From Actinosynnema sp. ALI-1.44 (GTDB taxonomy: Bacteria > Actinomycetota > Actinomycetes > Mycobacteriales > Pseudonocardiaceae), in contig NZ_MTQO01000047.1 of the NCBI RefSeq assembly GCF_001984155.1, positions 372,001-436,000 on the forward strand: a stretch of 64,000 nucleotides of DNA, read 5' to 3'. Shown here piece after piece: positions 50,393 to 57,951 of this stretch. The stretch's first letter is position 1; every line of letters starts with the position of its first letter. A program made the position numbers and the translations under genes. The notes beneath the pieces were generated by a model. The model was not told the origin of the DNA. It made no database searches and saw only the letters and a program-made list of their open reading frames with translations.

Positions 50393-52024
50393 TTACTCGG
50401 TCGGGTGATGTGCTTGCACGTCCAGGGTCAATAGCGCCACGTAGAGCGACAGCATCGATTCAGGGTCCTCCAACGACACTCCCAGCACCTGTTCGATCCG
50501 GGAAAGTTGCTGGTAGTACGCGGTTCTGGACATGTGCGCCGCCGTGGCCGCCGCCGACTTGTTCCCGCCTTGCTCGCAGTAGTGCCGCAGCGTTTCCACC
50601 AGGCGGCTGCCGTGTGCGGCGTCGCGGGCGATCAGCGGACCCAGCTCACGATCGGTGAAGGCCAGCACCCGTTCGTCGTTGGCCAGCAGGTGCAGCAGGC
50701 CACGCAGCCGCACGTCGTCGAGCCGGTGGTACAGCCGGTCCGAAGTGGACTTCCAGGCCGCGTCCGCGACGTGGGCCGCTTCGACGAGCGTCCGGCGGGC
50801 GCTCGTGATCCGTTCGACCGTGGTGCCGACGGCGATCACGACCGGCACCATGCGGGGCGTCGCACCCGCCGCGTGGTGCATCTCCTTGGTGAGCTTGCGC
50901 AGGACGTTGGCGACTTCGGCTTGGGGTGGCAGGGAAAGCAACGCGCGCACGCTCGTGTCGTCGACGACTCCCACCAACGCCGCTGTCTGCGTGCGCCGGG
51001 CCGCCAACGCCGTTGCCTCGGCGAGATCACGCAGGATCTCCTGCGTCGCCATCGCGGGCGCCGGGTTCACGCTGGTCCGTGGCCGCACCGCGACGCCGAC
51101 AAGCCTCCGGTGTTCCAAGGGCACGCCCAACGCCGCCGCTCGCGCGTTGATGTCGGCGCCGGGCGTGGCCAGCATTTCCGTCAACAGCGTCCGGTGCGCG
51201 TGCCGTTCCAGGCCTTCGCGGTCCCGCGCGACCAGCCGGTGCACGGCCAACGCCGACGCGGCCCGTTCAGCGACCACGACCTGCCGGTGTTGTGGCTCCC
51301 GTGGGCACAACAGCACGAGTCTGCCCCAGTCGTTGCCACGCGCCCCGACCACGGTCACGAGCCAGCCCGCGTCGGAGTCGTAGCTGGTCCGGTCGGTCAC
51401 GTGGACGGTTCTGGACCGGCGGGCCCAATCGCGCAGCAGGTCGGTGGGGTTCCCGCCTGCCGTGTCGTACGCCAACACATCGTGCGACAGCGTCTCCAGC
51501 ACGACGGGCAGGCCCGCGGTCCGTGCGACCTCGCGCAACACCTCGGCTGGTTCCGCGCCCGCGACCGTCAGCGCCGTGAACGTCTCGTGCACCTGCTCGG
51601 CCGCTCGCAGCTCCGCGACCTGGGCGTCCACGATCAGCCCGACGATCGACTCGGTCACGGTCACGAACCGGGTCTCTTCGGACAACGTCACCAGCGGCAC
51701 GCCGCGGTGCTCCGCGGCGGCCACGAACGCCGGTGGGAGTTTGTCGCTCCAATGCCGCAGCAACTCGACCACGATGCCCGCGACACCCACGTCGGCCAGC
51801 TCGTCGACGTACCTGGTCAGGCCGTCCGGCTCGTCCGGCAGCGCGATGCCAGTGGTGAGCACGAGCTCATCGCCACGCAGCAGATGCGCCAAATCGGCTA
51901 CCTCGGCTACGTGCACCCAGCGGACACGCCGGTCCAACGCGCCGTGCGCGGCGACGACGCGGGGTTTGCCCTCCCTGATCACGGGCAGGGCGAGCACTTC
52001 GGCAACCGTCGGGTACACGCACAC
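50393..52024 (-). CDS. PucR-family transcriptional regulator
   Basis: A 543-residue regulator. The N-terminal PucR domain begins 'YPTVAEVLALPVIREGKPRV', a GGDEF-like/CdaR middle domain follows, and the C-terminus has the PucR helix-turn-helix: 'LVETLRHYCEQGGNKSAAA' with 'HMSRTAYYQQLSRIEQVLG'. PucR proteins control purine and pyrimidine catabolism. Divergence from the transaminase/dehydrogenase operon and closeness to the dihydropyrimidinase operon make both likely targets. The GTG at 52024 is the best start, with GAAGG nine bases upstream; the frame is open a little further. Confidence 0.88.
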   Translation of the reverse strand: MCVYPTVAEVLALPVIREGKPRVVAAHGALDRRVRWVHVAEVADLAHLLRGDELVLTTGIALPDEPDGLTRYVDELADVGVAGIVVELLRHWSDKLPPAFVAAAEHRGVPLVTLSEETRFVTVTESIVGLIVDAQVAELRAAEQVHETFTALTVAGAEPAEVLREVARTAGLPVVLETLSHDVLAYDTAGGNPTDLLRDWARRSRTVHVTDRTSYDSDAGWLVTVVGARGNDWGRLVLLCPREPQHRQVVVAERAASALAVHRLVARDREGLERHAHRTLLTEMLATPGADINARAAALGVPLEHRRLVGVAVRPRTSVNPAPAMATQEILRDLAEATALAARRTQTAALVGVVDDTSVRALLSLPPQAEVANVLRKLTKEMHHAAGATPRMVPVVIAVGTTVERITSARRTLVEAAHVADAAWKSTSDRLYHRLDDVRLRGLLHLLANDERVLAFTDRELGPLIARDAAHGSRLVETLRHYCEQGGNKSAAATAAHMSRTAYYQQLSRIEQVLGVSLEDPESMLSLYVALLTLDVQAHHPTE

Positions 52025-52128
52025 AATGTAAGGCCTTCGCCGGATTTCCGGTACAGGTTGTCCGTAGAGGGTGAGCCGGTTGGCCAGCACACTCGACACA
52101 GGAAACCCGCGGATCCTGGAGGCTTGTG

Positions 52129-53445
52129 GTGCCTGAACACGCGTCCGACCACGACCTGCTGCAACGCCACCGGGCGGTGCTGCCGAAGTGGCTGTCGTTG
52201 TACTACGCGGACCCGATCGAGATCGTCAGCGGTCAGGGCCGCCGGGTCGTCGACTCGCAGGGCAGGGAGTACCTCGACTTCTTCGCGGGCATCCTGACCA
52301 ACGCGATCGGCTACGACATCCCTGAGATCAGCGACGCCGTGCGGGCCCAGGTCGACTCGGGCGTGCTGCACACGTCCACGCTGTACCTGATCCGCAAGCA
52401 GGTGGAGCTGGCTGAGAAGATCGCGGAGCTGTCCGGCATCCCGGACGCCAAGGTCTTCTTCACCAACTCCGGCACCGAGGCCAACGAGGCCGCGCTGCTG
52501 CTGGCCACCCAGTACCGCAGCTCCAACCAGGTCCTGGCGTTGCGCAACTCCTACCACGGCAGGACTTTCGCCGCGATGGGCATCACGGGCAACCGCGGCT
52601 GGTCGGCCAGTTCGCTCTCGCCGGTGAAGGTCAGCTACGTACACGGTGGCCACCGGCTGCGCGGGCCGTTCGCGTCGTACTCCGACGCGGACTACATCGC
52701 GGCGTGTGTGGAGGACCTGCGTGAGGTCATCGAGGTGACCACCGCCGGTGACGTCGCCTGCATGATCGCCGAGCCGATCCAGGGCGTCGGCGGGTTCACC
52801 GTTCCGCCGGACGGGCTGTTCGGCGCGATGAAGGAAGTCCTCGACGAGTACGGCATCCTGTTCGTCTCCGACGAGGTGCAGACGGGGTGGGGCAGGACCG
52901 GCGAGCACTTCTGGGGCATCCAGGCGCACGGTGTCGTGCCGGACGCGATGACGTTCGCCAAGGGACTGGGCAACGGTCTCGCGATCGGTGGCATCGTGGC
53001 GCGCGGCGACCTGATGGACTGCCTGACCGCCAACTCGATCTCGACCTTCGGCGGCAACCCGATCTCCACCGCGGGCGCGAAGGCGGCGCTCGACTACTTG
53101 CTGGACAAGGACTTGCAGGCCAACGCCGCCAAGCTGGGCAGCATGCTGATCAACGGGCTGCGCGACGTCTCCAGCGAGCACCCGGTGGTGACCGACGTGC
53201 GCGGCAAGGGCCTGATGATCGGGATCGAGCTGGTCGGCCCGGACGGCAGCTCGCCGAGCCCGGCCGCCGCGAGCAGGCTGTTGGAGGAGACCAAGGCGCG
53301 TGGGCTGCTCGTCGGCAAGGGCGGGCTGCGCAACAACGTGATCAGGCTGGCGCCGCCGCTGACCCTGACCGAGGACGAGGCCGAGGAGGGCCTCGCCATC
53401 CTGACCGAGTCGATCGCGACCGTGGACAAGGAGAACAAGGCGTGA
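52129..53445 (+). CDS. Class III aminotransferase, probably beta-alanine:pyruvate type
   Basis: A 438-residue PLP aminotransferase with 'GREYLDFFAGILTNAIGYDI', 'VFFTNSGTEANEAALLLATQ', 'ILFVSDEVQTGWGRTG' and the PLP lysine in 'AMTFAKGLGNGLAIG'. It resembles alanine-glyoxylate/beta-alanine transaminases of the AGXT2 group. Coupling to a methylmalonate-semialdehyde dehydrogenase and the nearby dihydropyrimidinase operon point to beta-alanine (and 3-aminoisobutyrate) as amino donors. The second of two tandem GTG codons, at 52129, is chosen because GGAGG stands six bases before it. Confidence 0.88.
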   Translation: MPEHASDHDLLQRHRAVLPKWLSLYYADPIEIVSGQGRRVVDSQGREYLDFFAGILTNAIGYDIPEISDAVRAQVDSGVLHTSTLYLIRKQVELAEKIAELSGIPDAKVFFTNSGTEANEAALLLATQYRSSNQVLALRNSYHGRTFAAMGITGNRGWSASSLSPVKVSYVHGGHRLRGPFASYSDADYIAACVEDLREVIEVTTAGDVACMIAEPIQGVGGFTVPPDGLFGAMKEVLDEYGILFVSDEVQTGWGRTGEHFWGIQAHGVVPDAMTFAKGLGNGLAIGGIVARGDLMDCLTANSISTFGGNPISTAGAKAALDYLLDKDLQANAAKLGSMLINGLRDVSSEHPVVTDVRGKGLMIGIELVGPDGSSPSPAAASRLLEETKARGLLVGKGGLRNNVIRLAPPLTLTEDEAEEGLAILTESIATVDKENKA

Positions 53446-54938
53446 CCGGGCGGATCACCCATTGGATCAACGGCAAGCCGTGGGACGGCGTCGCCGAGCG
53501 GACCGGCGAGGTCTACGACCCGGCGACCGGGAAGGTCAGCGGGCGCGTCGACTTCGCCGCGCAGTCCGAAGTGGACTCGGCGGTGGCGGCGGCCGCGGCG
53601 GCGTTCCCCGCGTGGCGCGACGCGTCGCTGGCCAAGCGTTCCAACGTGCTGTTCAAGTTCCGCGAGCTGCTCGCGGCGCGCAAGGACGACCTCGCCGCGA
53701 TCGTGACGGCCGAGCACGGCAAGGTGCTCGACGACGCGGCGGGCGAGGTGCAGCGCGCGTTGGAGGCGGTCGAGTTCGCCTGCGGCATCCCGCACCTGCT
53801 CAAGGGCGGCTTCAGTGAGAACGTCTCCACGAAGGTGGACGTGTACTCCATCCAGCAGCCGCTCGGTGTCGTGGCGGTGATCTCGCCGTTCAACTTCCCG
53901 GCGATGGTGCCGTTGTGGTTCGTCCCGAACGCGATCGCCTGCGGCAACACGGTTGTGCTGAAGCCGTCGGAGAAGGACCCGTCGGCAGCGGTGTTCATCG
54001 CGGAACTCTGGGCCGAGGCCGGTCTGCCCGACGGCGTGCTGAACGTGCTGCACGGCGACAAGGTTGCGGTCGACGGTCTGCTGGAACACCGCACGGTGAA
54101 AGCCGTTTCGTTCGTGGGCTCGACGCCGATCGCCCGGTACGTCTACGAGACGGGAACCAAGCACGGCAAGCGCGTGCAGGCGTTGGGCGGGGCCAAGAAC
54201 CACATGGTCGTCCTGCCGGACGCGGACCTGGACCTGGCCGCGGACGCGGCGGTGTCGGCCGGGTTCGGCTCGGCGGGGGAGCGGTGCATGGCCATCTCGG
54301 TCGTGGTCGCCGTGGACCCGATCGGCGACGAGTTGGTGGCGAAGATCGCGTCCAGGATGTCCGGGCTGCACATCGGCGACGGCAGGCGCACGGGTTGCGA
54401 GATGGGACCACTGGTGACCCGCGCGCACCGCGACCGCGTCGAATCCTATGTGGAGGCCGGTGTGGCGTCGGGGGCCACGCTGGCCGTCGACGGTCGTGGC
54501 CACGCGGTGGACGGAGCGGCCGAGGGGTTCTGGCTCGGCCCGACCCTGTTCGACCGGGTGGGCACGGACATGTCGATCTACACCGACGAGATCTTCGGCC
54601 CGGTGCTGTCGGTGGTGCGTTCGCCCTCCTACGACGAGGCGCTGGACCTGGTCAACAGCAACCCGTACGGCAACGGAACCGCGATCTTCACCAACGACGG
54701 CGGTGCGGCCCGGCGGTTCCAGAACGAGGTCGAGGTGGGCATGGTCGGCGTGAACGTGCCGATCCCGGTACCGGTCGGCTACTACTCGTTCGGCGGCTGG
54801 AAGGACTCGCTGTTCGGTGACACGCACGCCTACGGAACGCACGGGATCCACTTCTTCACCCGGTCCAAAGTGGTCACCAACAGGTGGCTCGACCCCTCGC
54901 ACGGCGGCGTGAACCTGGGCTTCCCCAGGAACGTCTAG
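53442..54938 (+). CDS. mmsA: Methylmalonate-semialdehyde dehydrogenase (CoA-acylating)
   Basis: A 498-residue aldehyde dehydrogenase of the MmsA type. It has 'VISPFNFPAMVPLWFVPNAI', 'ALGGAKNHMVVLPDADLDLA', the catalytic cysteine in 'GSAGERCMAISVVVAVD' and 'VGMVGVNVPIPVPVGYYSFG', which is specific to MmsA. It oxidises malonate semialdehyde and methylmalonate semialdehyde to acetyl-CoA and propionyl-CoA with NAD. The start GTG overlaps the transaminase stop as GTGA. It completes the lower half of pyrimidine reductive catabolism and could also serve valine breakdown. Confidence 0.93.
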   Translation: MTGRITHWINGKPWDGVAERTGEVYDPATGKVSGRVDFAAQSEVDSAVAAAAAAFPAWRDASLAKRSNVLFKFRELLAARKDDLAAIVTAEHGKVLDDAAGEVQRALEAVEFACGIPHLLKGGFSENVSTKVDVYSIQQPLGVVAVISPFNFPAMVPLWFVPNAIACGNTVVLKPSEKDPSAAVFIAELWAEAGLPDGVLNVLHGDKVAVDGLLEHRTVKAVSFVGSTPIARYVYETGTKHGKRVQALGGAKNHMVVLPDADLDLAADAAVSAGFGSAGERCMAISVVVAVDPIGDELVAKIASRMSGLHIGDGRRTGCEMGPLVTRAHRDRVESYVEAGVASGATLAVDGRGHAVDGAAEGFWLGPTLFDRVGTDMSIYTDEIFGPVLSVVRSPSYDEALDLVNSNPYGNGTAIFTNDGGAARRFQNEVEVGMVGVNVPIPVPVGYYSFGGWKDSLFGDTHAYGTHGIHFFTRSKVVTNRWLDPSHGGVNLGFPRNV

Positions 54939-54951
54939 GACGATCCGGCCC

Positions 54952-54991
54952 GCGCGTGGTCAGCGGCTCCGCCTGCTCGCTGACCACGCGC
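54952..54991. terminator. Bidirectional hairpin after mmsA
   Basis: GCGCGTGGTCAGCG at 54952-54965 and its exact complement at 54978-54991 form a perfect 14-bp stem with a 12-base loop between convergent stops (54938 and 54998). Confidence 0.82.
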
Positions 54992-54997
54992 ACCTGT

Positions 54998-56116
54998 CTA
55001 GGTGAGCCGGATCGGGTTGACGATGTCAGCCGTGATGGTCAGCACGACGAACAACCCGCCGACCACCACCAACGCCATGGTCACGTTCGCGAGCCGCGTG
55101 TAGTCGACCGGTCCGAGCGCGGGACGGCCACGCAGACCCCTGATCTTGTCGCGGATCTTCTCGTACCACGTGACAGCGATGTGGCCGCCGTCCATGGGCA
55201 GCAACGGCAGCAGGTTGAACACGCCGAGGAAGAAGTTCAGCCCGGCCAGCAGCAGGAAGAAGATCGACCACAGCCCGGCCTCGGCGGCCTCGCCGCCGAG
55301 CCTGCTCGCGCCGACGACGCTGACCGGCGAGTTCAGCTCCCGCTCCCCGCCGAACACCGCGCTCACCAGACCCGGAATCCGTTGCGGCATCTCGATCAAC
55401 CGCTCGAAAGTCTGCGTGAACATCTGCCCGGTGTACGCGGCGGTCGCGCCGACGGCGTCGACCGGACCGTACTGGAAAGCCGTCTGGACGGACGCGCCGA
55501 TGACACCGATCTCCCCGACGCCGTCACGGTGCACGCGGGGAATGGTCACCTGGAACGTCAACAGCTGATCGCCACGCTTGACCTCGACCGGCGTCGGCCC
55601 GGACTGCGCACGGACAACGCCGACCATCTCCTGCCACGTCGGCGTGGACTTGCCCGCGACGGACACGATCTCGTCACCGGGCCGGATCCCGGCCGCGGCG
55701 GCCGCACCACCCTCGGTCGACGCGAGCACGGGCTTGCTCGCGGTGTTGGGCAACCCCAACGACATCGCCATCACGAACAGGATGAGGAACCCGAGCAGGA
55801 AGTGGGTGAGCGGCCCCGCGGCCATCACGGCGGTCCGCTGCCAGGTCTTGAAGTTCCACATGGGTCGCTCGTCGCGGACGTTCTCGTCCAGCGTGGTCAT
55901 CCCGGAGATGTCGCAGAACCCGCCGATGGGGATGGCCTTGAGCCCGTACTCGACACCCCGGCGGCGGAACGAGAACAGTGTCGGCCCCATCCCGACGAAG
56001 AACCGCCGCACCTTCATCCCGAAGGCACGCGCGGTGAGCATGTGCCCAGCCTCGTGCAGGGCCAGTGAGAGACACACGCACAGCGCGAACAGCACGATCC
56101 CGGCGATGTATGCCAC
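54998..56116 (-). CDS. M50 site-2 metalloprotease (Rip1/RseP-like)
   Basis: A 372-residue integral membrane zinc protease. The zinc site is 'LALHEAGHMLTARAFG', and the third ligand is in 'NLLPLLPMDGGHIAV'. A PDZ domain lies between ('GIRPGDEIVSVAG'). Four membrane helices are expected. Rip1-type enzymes cut anti-sigma factors within the membrane. In mycobacteria the gene is flanked by dxr and gcpE; neither is adjacent here, so this may be a paralogue or a rearranged locus. The GTG at 56116 begins the first helix. Confidence 0.9.
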   Translation of the reverse strand: MAYIAGIVLFALCVCLSLALHEAGHMLTARAFGMKVRRFFVGMGPTLFSFRRRGVEYGLKAIPIGGFCDISGMTTLDENVRDERPMWNFKTWQRTAVMAAGPLTHFLLGFLILFVMAMSLGLPNTASKPVLASTEGGAAAAAGIRPGDEIVSVAGKSTPTWQEMVGVVRAQSGPTPVEVKRGDQLLTFQVTIPRVHRDGVGEIGVIGASVQTAFQYGPVDAVGATAAYTGQMFTQTFERLIEMPQRIPGLVSAVFGGERELNSPVSVVGASRLGGEAAEAGLWSIFFLLLAGLNFFLGVFNLLPLLPMDGGHIAVTWYEKIRDKIRGLRGRPALGPVDYTRLANVTMALVVVGGLFVVLTITADIVNPIRLT

Positions 56117-56128
56117 GGCAGGACTGTC

Positions 56129-56311
56129 TCACCCGGCAGGTGAAGCAGGCGTGCGGAAGACATCCGGGCTTTGACCTCGTCCGATGATCGGAGGGCGGGT
56201 GCGGTCCGCCAACTGCAGCCGGACTCCGGCGCGATGCATGATCGGCAGGTCGAACGCCTCGAAGACGTATTGCCGCCGTCCGTCCTCGGTCAAGGTCTGG
56301 ATTGTCCGCAT
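56129..56311 (-). CDS. Short hypothetical protein, 5' limit uncertain
   Basis: A frame of 60 residues, 'RTIQTLTEDGRRQYVFEAFD' at the start and 'HRAGVRLQLADRTRPPIIG' later. I do not recognise it. The same frame reads sensibly for about 25 codons further upstream ('IVLPPGFDAYHEPIGIEHDE') without an ATG or GTG, up to and slightly past the stop of the small membrane-protein gene at 56368. It may therefore be the remainder of a coupled gene with an unusual start, or a decayed gene. Coding is only moderately supported. Confidence 0.4.
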   Translation of the reverse strand: MRTIQTLTEDGRRQYVFEAFDLPIMHRAGVRLQLADRTRPPIIGRGQSPDVFRTPASPAG

Positions 56312-56367
56312 CTCGTCGTGCTCGATGCCGATCGGCTCGTGGTACGCGTCGAAGCCTGGCGGCAGAA

Positions 56368-56736
56368 CTATACGGTACGCGATATGATGAATTCCTTGGT
56401 GTCCCCTCGCCTGTTGATGATGTGGGCGACCTGCTCCCAGTGGATGACCCGGTACATGGGGTGCGACTCGTCGAGGGCCTTGGAATAGCGCGAAACCAGT
56501 TGCTTGTGCTTTTCCAGTTCGTTGTTCAGCGAATGCAGGCTTGCCTGGGAAAGTTTGGCCCAGTTTGCGAGCACTGCCATCAGGAACGCGAGGCCGCAGA
56601 TCCGGGTGGTGAGATCACCCGCCACGACGCCGAATATTGCCGACAACGACACGGTACCGATGGCCGCGCATACGGCTGTCGATGGCCTTGCGCCGGTTCG
56701 GTAGTTTCCGAACCAGTAGACATCGCGTCGTATCAT
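56368..56736 (-). CDS. Small two-helix membrane protein with coiled-coil tail
   Basis: A 122-residue protein with two hydrophobic segments ('TAVCAAIGTVSLSAIFGVVA' and 'CGLAFLMAVLANWA') followed by a charged helical region ('LHSLNNELEKHKQLVSRYSK'). No family is recognised. The ATG at 56736 has GGGAG seven bases upstream. Codon use is noticeably less GC-rich than in neighbours, suggesting a recent arrival or a weakly expressed gene. It stands between the HtrA gene's terminator and the short hypothetical gene on the same strand. Confidence 0.6.
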   Translation of the reverse strand: MIRRDVYWFGNYRTGARPSTAVCAAIGTVSLSAIFGVVAGDLTTRICGLAFLMAVLANWAKLSQASLHSLNNELEKHKQLVSRYSKALDESHPMYRVIHWEQVAHIINRRGDTKEFIISRTV

Positions 56737-56864
56737 GATCCGCTCCCTTCAGAGCGCGAGCATGCCCGATCCGCTGATGCCACCACGACCCGACAAGGTC
56801 AGGATATCCGGTTTCCGGAGCTCCTCGTGTGAATTACTGCGTTCAACTCGGCCGGCCACGGCGA

Positions 56865-56892
56865 ACGCGTCCACCTGGCGGGATGGACGCGT
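56865..56892. terminator. Hairpin after the HtrA gene
   Basis: ACGCGTCCA and TGGACGCGT form a perfect 9-bp stem with a 10-base loop, 16 bases after the minus-strand stop at 56908. Confidence 0.7.
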
Positions 56893-56907
56893 GACCCGGT
56901 TCGCCGG

Positions 56908-57873
56908 TCAGCTGTTGACGATCTTGTCGATCACGGTCTTGGCGTCGTTGATCGGGATCGAGAAGCCGATGCCGACGCTGCCGGCGCGTCCGTCCGGAGT
57001 GGACACGGGCGAGTAGATCGCCGAGTTGATGCCGATCACCTGGCCGGCGGAGTTCACCAGCGGCCCGCCGGAGTTGCCCTGGTTGATCGACGCGTCGGTC
57101 TGGATGGCCTTGTAGGTGGTCTGTTCGCCGCGGCTGTTGCTGGCGTACGGGTTGCCGTCGCCTTCATCCTCCGAGACGTTCACGTCGCGGTTCAACGCGC
57201 TGACGATGCCGGTGGTCACCGTTCCCTGCAGGCCTCCCGGCGAGCCGATCGCCACCACCTGGTCGCCGACCTTCACCGCGCTCGAGTCGCCCAGTGCCGC
57301 CGGGGTCAGGCCGCTCGCGCCGTCCAGCTGCAGGACCGCCAGGTCGCTCGCCGCGTCCGTGCCGACCACCTTCGCGCTGAACTTCCGGCCGTCGTTGAGG
57401 GTCACGCTCACCTGCGACGCACCCGCGACCACGTGGTTGTTGGTCAGGATCCGCCCGTCAGCGGTCAGGATCACCCCTGAGCCGAGGCCCTGCTGGTTGC
57501 CTGACCGGACGTTCACCTGCACCACGCTCGGCAGGACCTTGCTCGCCACCGCGCTGACGTCCGCCGCCGTGTTGTTCCCGACGTTCTGGGAGATCGGGGT
57601 CGACGCAGGCGGCACGGCACCCGAGTCGCCGCCGACGAGGCTGCCGGTCACGCCGCCGACCAGTCCCGCCGCCACCACCGCGGCGATCGACAGCGCCACC
57701 GCTCCCCGGCGTGCCCTCCCCGGCTTGCCTGGTCCGGCCAGCGCCGGCGGGACCGGTCCGCCCGTCGGCGGTAGCCCGCCGCCGTACATGGGCGGGGGCG
57801 GTGTCGCTGCCGGGTACTGCGCCGGACCGTAGCCGTAGGGGTGCTGCTGCTGGGGTTCCTGCGTCGCTGTCAT
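56908..57873 (-). CDS. HtrA/DegP-type membrane serine protease without PDZ domain
   Basis: A 321-residue protein: a Pro/Tyr/Gln-rich cytoplasmic N-terminus, one membrane helix ('GAVALSIAAVVAAGLVGGV'), then a trypsin-like protease domain with His in 'ILTNNHVVAGASQ', Asp in 'DAASDLAVLQLDG' and Ser in 'INQGNSGGPLVNS'. It ends directly after 'FSIPINDAKTVIDKIVNS', where typical HtrA proteins continue into a PDZ domain; that domain is absent and a terminator follows. It is a likely surface-stress protease. The ATG at 57873 is the first sensible start. It is divergent from the S9 peptidase. Confidence 0.88.
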   Translation of the reverse strand: MTATQEPQQQHPYGYGPAQYPAATPPPPMYGGGLPPTGGPVPPALAGPGKPGRARRGAVALSIAAVVAAGLVGGVTGSLVGGDSGAVPPASTPISQNVGNNTAADVSAVASKVLPSVVQVNVRSGNQQGLGSGVILTADGRILTNNHVVAGASQVSVTLNDGRKFSAKVVGTDAASDLAVLQLDGASGLTPAALGDSSAVKVGDQVVAIGSPGGLQGTVTTGIVSALNRDVNVSEDEGDGNPYASNSRGEQTTYKAIQTDASINQGNSGGPLVNSAGQVIGINSAIYSPVSTPDGRAGSVGIGFSIPINDAKTVIDKIVNS

Positions 57874-57951
57874 GAGACCACTGTGCGTGGCACGTATGAG
57901 AACAGCCTGAGGATCACCATTCAGTAATCCAAGAAAGGTTAGGGTTTCGCT

